From Lysobacteraceae bacterium NML93-0793 (GTDB lineage: Bacteria > Pseudomonadota > Gammaproteobacteria > Xanthomonadales > Xanthomonadaceae), in contig NTJG01000004.1 in assembly GCA_002324875.1 (NCBI GenBank), positions 186,001-250,000 on the forward strand: 64,000 nt of DNA, read 5' to 3'. The translations under genes and the position numbers were made by a program. The notes under the pieces were generated by a model. That model was given only the letters and a program-made list of their open reading frames with translations, made no database searches and was not told the origin of the DNA. Shown here piece after piece: positions 62,401-64,000 of the stretch (positions within the stretch are counted from its first letter, which is position 1; the number at the start of each line of letters is the position of its first letter).

Positions 62401-62644
62401 AGGTGATGTAGTCGATGCCCTCGGCGCTGGCGACCTCACGTTCCAGCGGCGTGGTGATGAAGCCCTGGATCAGATCGGCGTCGGCGCCGAAGTAGGTCGT
62501 GCTGACGTTGACGACCGCGTTCTGCAGCTCGGGATACTGGCGCACGTTGAGTTCGGAGAACGCGCGCAGGCCGAACAGCAGGATGAAGAGGCTGACGACG
62601 ATCGCCAGCACCGGTTTGCGGATGAAGATGTCGGTGAATTTCAT
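59468..62644 (-). CDS. RND efflux transporter, inner-membrane pump (AcrB/MexB superfamily)
   Basis: This 1058-residue protein has the 12-TM RND architecture. The first segment is in FIRKPVLAIVVSLFILLFG; the proton-relay pair is in GIVVDDAIIVLENI, and the relay lysine is in VGVISKHGILIVEFAN. The periplasmic loop has AMRVWLKPDRMTALGVTASDV. It drives substrate export by proton influx in a complex with the adaptor encoded upstream and an outer-membrane channel that must come from elsewhere. Closest resemblance is to the MexK/MexF-type hydrophobic drug pumps; substrate range cannot be predicted. Confidence 0.95.
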   Translation of the reverse strand: MKFTDIFIRKPVLAIVVSLFILLFGLRAFSELNVRQYPELQNAVVNVSTTYFGADADLIQGFITTPLEREVASAEGIDYITSTSSAGVSVIQAYIRLDYDPNEALTQIAAKVNKLRSELPAESEDPVIDLQQGQQVAAMYVSFASEQLNDNQITDYLTRAVEPRIATIPGVQRAEIMGPGAFAMRVWLKPDRMTALGVTASDVYAALQSNNVLSALGSTKGQMVSVDLTARTDLRTPEEFRALVVREADGAIVRLGDIADVVLGSENYGSSVRINGDAATFMGIFVSPDANALDVIADVRRAWDEEIVPQLPEGMEATIPYDSTESIQDGINEVIRTIIEAVIIVIVVIYLFLGSFRSVLIPAVTVPLSLVGALFLMLLMGFTINLLTLLAMVLAIGIVVDDAIIVLENIHRHIEEGMTPFDASIRGARELAWPVVAMTTTLVAVYLPIGFQGGLTGVLFTEFAFTLAGAVLLSGVIALTLTPMMCAKILKPHSESSKSRLELWLDRRFDRLQHGYQRRLHGALQTRWVILVFGAIVLVSCVFLYVGAPQEPAPMEDEGFVFAIGSADAASTLDYVEQYTEEMTAIVEQIPEINDFFLFNGGFGGMGGSNSAMGGFVMKPWSQRDRSTNQILQQDLQPKLAEITGLNIFALVPPSLPSAGGDGGGEFLIGGIGSLEQLNELADQVVARAQESRRFIFLDKDLKIDKPRVEVQIDRDKAALLGIDMRTLAADMSALLAGGYVNRFAMENRSYRVIPQVQRSDRLNPEQVGNYYTRTRDGELIPLSTVVSFKESAQPQSLKRFQQLNAVGITFAPRPGVSKGEALRVLDEIAADVLPQGYSVDYAGESRQFKQEGTTMLITLAFALVIIFLVLAAQFESFRDAVIMLMTVPMAISGALLVLNALALLSGVLQFAGIEAFPGMSINIYTQVGLVTLVGVISKHGILIVEFANKLQINEGLSKAEAIERASAIRLRPVLMTTAALVFAMVPLLIASGPGAAARFSMGLVIAAGMSIGTAFTLFVLPAFYLLLARDHSRDRDAVEARDARGGGDDLEPAPQGH

Positions 62645-62705
62645 CTCGGTCTCCCCCGCGCCGTGTGGCGCGGGTCAGGGAGCGGGGCGCGAAAATGCGC
62701 GGTGA

Positions 62706-63902
62706 TCAGCGGTTCTGCGGCGTCGGCGCGTCGTCGGCACTGGGCTGCACGCGGTTGTTGATGGTCACCACGGCATCGTTGCGGAGCTTGAGCAGGCCGC
62801 TGGTGGCCACGCGCTCGCCCGGCTCGAGGCCGTCGGTCACCGCGATCAGGTCGCCGCGCGTCGCGCCGGTGGTGATGAAGCGCTGGCGCACGATCAGCGT
62901 GGGGCCGTCGGCCGCGCCCTCGGCGCCGGCGTTGCTGCCCTCGGCATCGGCGGGCCGCTCGCTGACCACGTACACCGCATTGCCGTAGGGATTGAAGCTC
63001 ACTGCCGTCTGCGGAATCACCACCACCGGCTGCTCGCCGCCGACGGCCAGGTTCACGCGCGCGAAGGCACCCGGGCGCAGCGCGCCGTCGGGATTGGCGA
63101 GCGTGGCCTGCACCATGAAGTTCCGGGTGCCGGCGTCCACCGCCGGTTCGATCGCGGTGATCCGGCCCTCGAAGCGGCGGTCGGGCAGCGCATCGATCGC
63201 GATCTGCACGGTGGCGCCCTCGGTGACCAGCGGCAGCTGCTGCTCGGGCAGGGCGAAGTCGACGAAGATCGGGTCGAGCTGCTGCAGGCTGACGATCGCC
63301 GTGCCGGGCGAGATGAACTGCCCCAGGTTGACCTTGCGGATGCCGAGCACGCCGTCGAACGGCGCGCGGATGGTCTTCTGCGCGATCAGTGCACGCTGCG
63401 CCTCGACATCGGCCAGCGCGGTGGCGGCCTGCGTGCTGCGCTCCTCGACCTCGGCCTGCGACACGAGCTGGTCACGGCCGAGTGCCTGCCAGCGGTCCCG
63501 CTGCACGGCCGCGAGCTTGGCCGCAGCTTCGCTCGCGCGCAGCACGGCGAGTTCGTTGTCGGTGTTGAGTTCGGCGAGCACGGTGCCGGCGCGGACCGGC
63601 TGACCCGGCTCGAACGACAGCTTGCGGACCACGCCGCCGGCTTCGGTGGTCACATCGGTGCCGTTGACCGCCACCAGCGTGCCGACCGCGTCCAGCGGCG
63701 TCGCCCATGCCTGGGCCTCGGCGTCGAAGGTGGTGATCGCCACCGGCGGCTGCGGCATGTTGTCGAAGAACTCGTTCATGCCGCGGCTCATGAAGGCCTT
63801 GGCCAGGAACACACCGCCGAAGAGCACGCCGGTGATCAGCAGCACGACGAGCAGGCGAAGACCGGGGCGGGGTTTGCGCGCGGGAGGGGGCGTCCGGGAC
63901 AT
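62706..63902 (-). CDS. RND efflux periplasmic adaptor (HlyD/MFP family)
   Basis: This 398-residue protein has an uncleaved-looking N-terminal anchor (LRLLVVLLITGVLFGGVFLA) and no lipobox. A barrel-sandwich (GTLVAVNGTDVTTEAGGVVRKL...IRAPFDGVLGIRKVNLGQFISPG) is interrupted by a helical hairpin, followed by beta-barrel and membrane-proximal domains. An insert (DAEGSNAGAEGAADGP) sits late. It lies 61 bases upstream of the pump gene on the same strand and bridges the pump to the outer-membrane channel. Confidence 0.94.
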   Translation of the reverse strand: MSRTPPPARKPRPGLRLLVVLLITGVLFGGVFLAKAFMSRGMNEFFDNMPQPPVAITTFDAEAQAWATPLDAVGTLVAVNGTDVTTEAGGVVRKLSFEPGQPVRAGTVLAELNTDNELAVLRASEAAAKLAAVQRDRWQALGRDQLVSQAEVEERSTQAATALADVEAQRALIAQKTIRAPFDGVLGIRKVNLGQFISPGTAIVSLQQLDPIFVDFALPEQQLPLVTEGATVQIAIDALPDRRFEGRITAIEPAVDAGTRNFMVQATLANPDGALRPGAFARVNLAVGGEQPVVVIPQTAVSFNPYGNAVYVVSERPADAEGSNAGAEGAADGPTLIVRQRFITTGATRGDLIAVTDGLEPGERVATSGLLKLRNDAVVTINNRVQPSADDAPTPQNR

Positions 63903-63914
63903 GTCGGAGTTCCG

Positions 63915-64000
63915 TCAGGGGAGGAAAGCGGGAGGGGGCGGGGCGATGCTCGCCCAGTCGGTGCCGAAGACGGCACGGCTGACGTGGGCCACCAGGCGAT
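63915..64000 (-). CDS. C-terminal end of an upstream gene (possibly the pump regulator)
   Basis: The frame is open from the right edge and ends RLVAHVSRAVFGTDWASI-A-PPPPAFLP, with its stop 12 bases before the adaptor start. Only 27 residues are visible. The helix followed by a Pro-rich tail would fit the end of a TetR/AcrR-type regulator, but this cannot be established. Confidence 0.45.
   Translation of the reverse strand, partial: RLVAHVSRAVFGTDWASIAPPPPAFLP

Noticed and set aside
58617-62761. Two frames above 1100 codons overlapping the RND pump gene in other frames
   Set aside because: Both are composition artefacts over the pump gene, which has all its membrane and proton-relay motifs.

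Overview
This is a high-GC chromosomal segment from a gammaproteobacterium, most likely of the family Xanthomonadaceae/Lysobacteraceae (Lysobacter, Luteimonas or Xanthomonas type). The evidence is gene content and order: an Entner-Doudoroff cluster zwf-glk-pgl-edd-eda, an enlarged LigA next to smc and zipA, rpoE-rseA-mucD followed by lepA-lepB-rnc-era-recO, pilZ after holB, glutamine at the quinolone-determining position 83 of GyrA, and an RHS locus with cysteine-containing fibronectin-like repeats. No rRNA, tRNA or CRISPR array was seen.

Layout. Positions 1-4400 are an accessory island. It holds the end of an RHS/YD-repeat gene, a separately translated and secreted RHS core protein with a variable, less GC-rich tip, a lipoprotein that is the natural immunity candidate, a beheaded XRE regulator, two broken IS3-family fragments in opposite orientation, and a duplicated scrap of the RHS gene between them. 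Positions 4412-10257 (minus strand) are the glucose/Entner-Doudoroff operon, diverging from an orphan MalK/UgpC-type ABC ATPase. Positions 11969-20206 carry smc, zipA, a FosX-like gene, ligA and epmA. Positions 20207-21301 are gene-free and hold a large inverted-repeat element with a hexanucleotide repeat tract. Then follow mtnA, gyrA, a LysM/GH19 lysozyme-like gene (minus), uup, pabB-mltG-tmk-holB-pilZ, a divergent pair (unknown 87-residue protein / frameshifted TetR regulator), and a FadB-type beta-oxidation enzyme (minus).

The second half holds the envelope-stress module rpoE-rseA-mucD, then lepA, lepB, a DUF4845 gene, rnc, era, a GFA gene and recO; an orphan receiver-Hpt protein (minus); ydbH-ydbL; rlmD and a CYTH gene; nagZ-hpt-mtnP; cspA; and a cobalamin-riboswitch-controlled btuB (minus). 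The right end has a TfoX C-terminal-domain gene and an fRMsr gene (minus), a TMEM175-like channel with bioD, and an RND efflux pump with its adaptor and the tail of one more gene (minus).

How genes connect. zwf, pgl, edd and eda convert glucose-6-phosphate (made by glk) to pyruvate and glyceraldehyde-3-phosphate. mtnA and the MTAP-family phosphorylase are both methylthioadenosine-salvage enzymes, and hpt can recover the hypoxanthine released. rpoE-rseA-mucD sense and treat envelope stress. Many genes overlap by ATGA or GTGA, implying translational coupling. Several transcription units (ligA, mtnA, uup, era, ydbH, probably fRMsr) have a -10-like hexamer 6-7 bases before the ATG, which predicts leaderless mRNAs.

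The most unusual parts are the split, secreted RHS tip with an atypical HExxxH metal-site motif, the 161-base-arm inverted repeat, the T8 frameshift in the TetR gene, and the leaderless promoter pattern.
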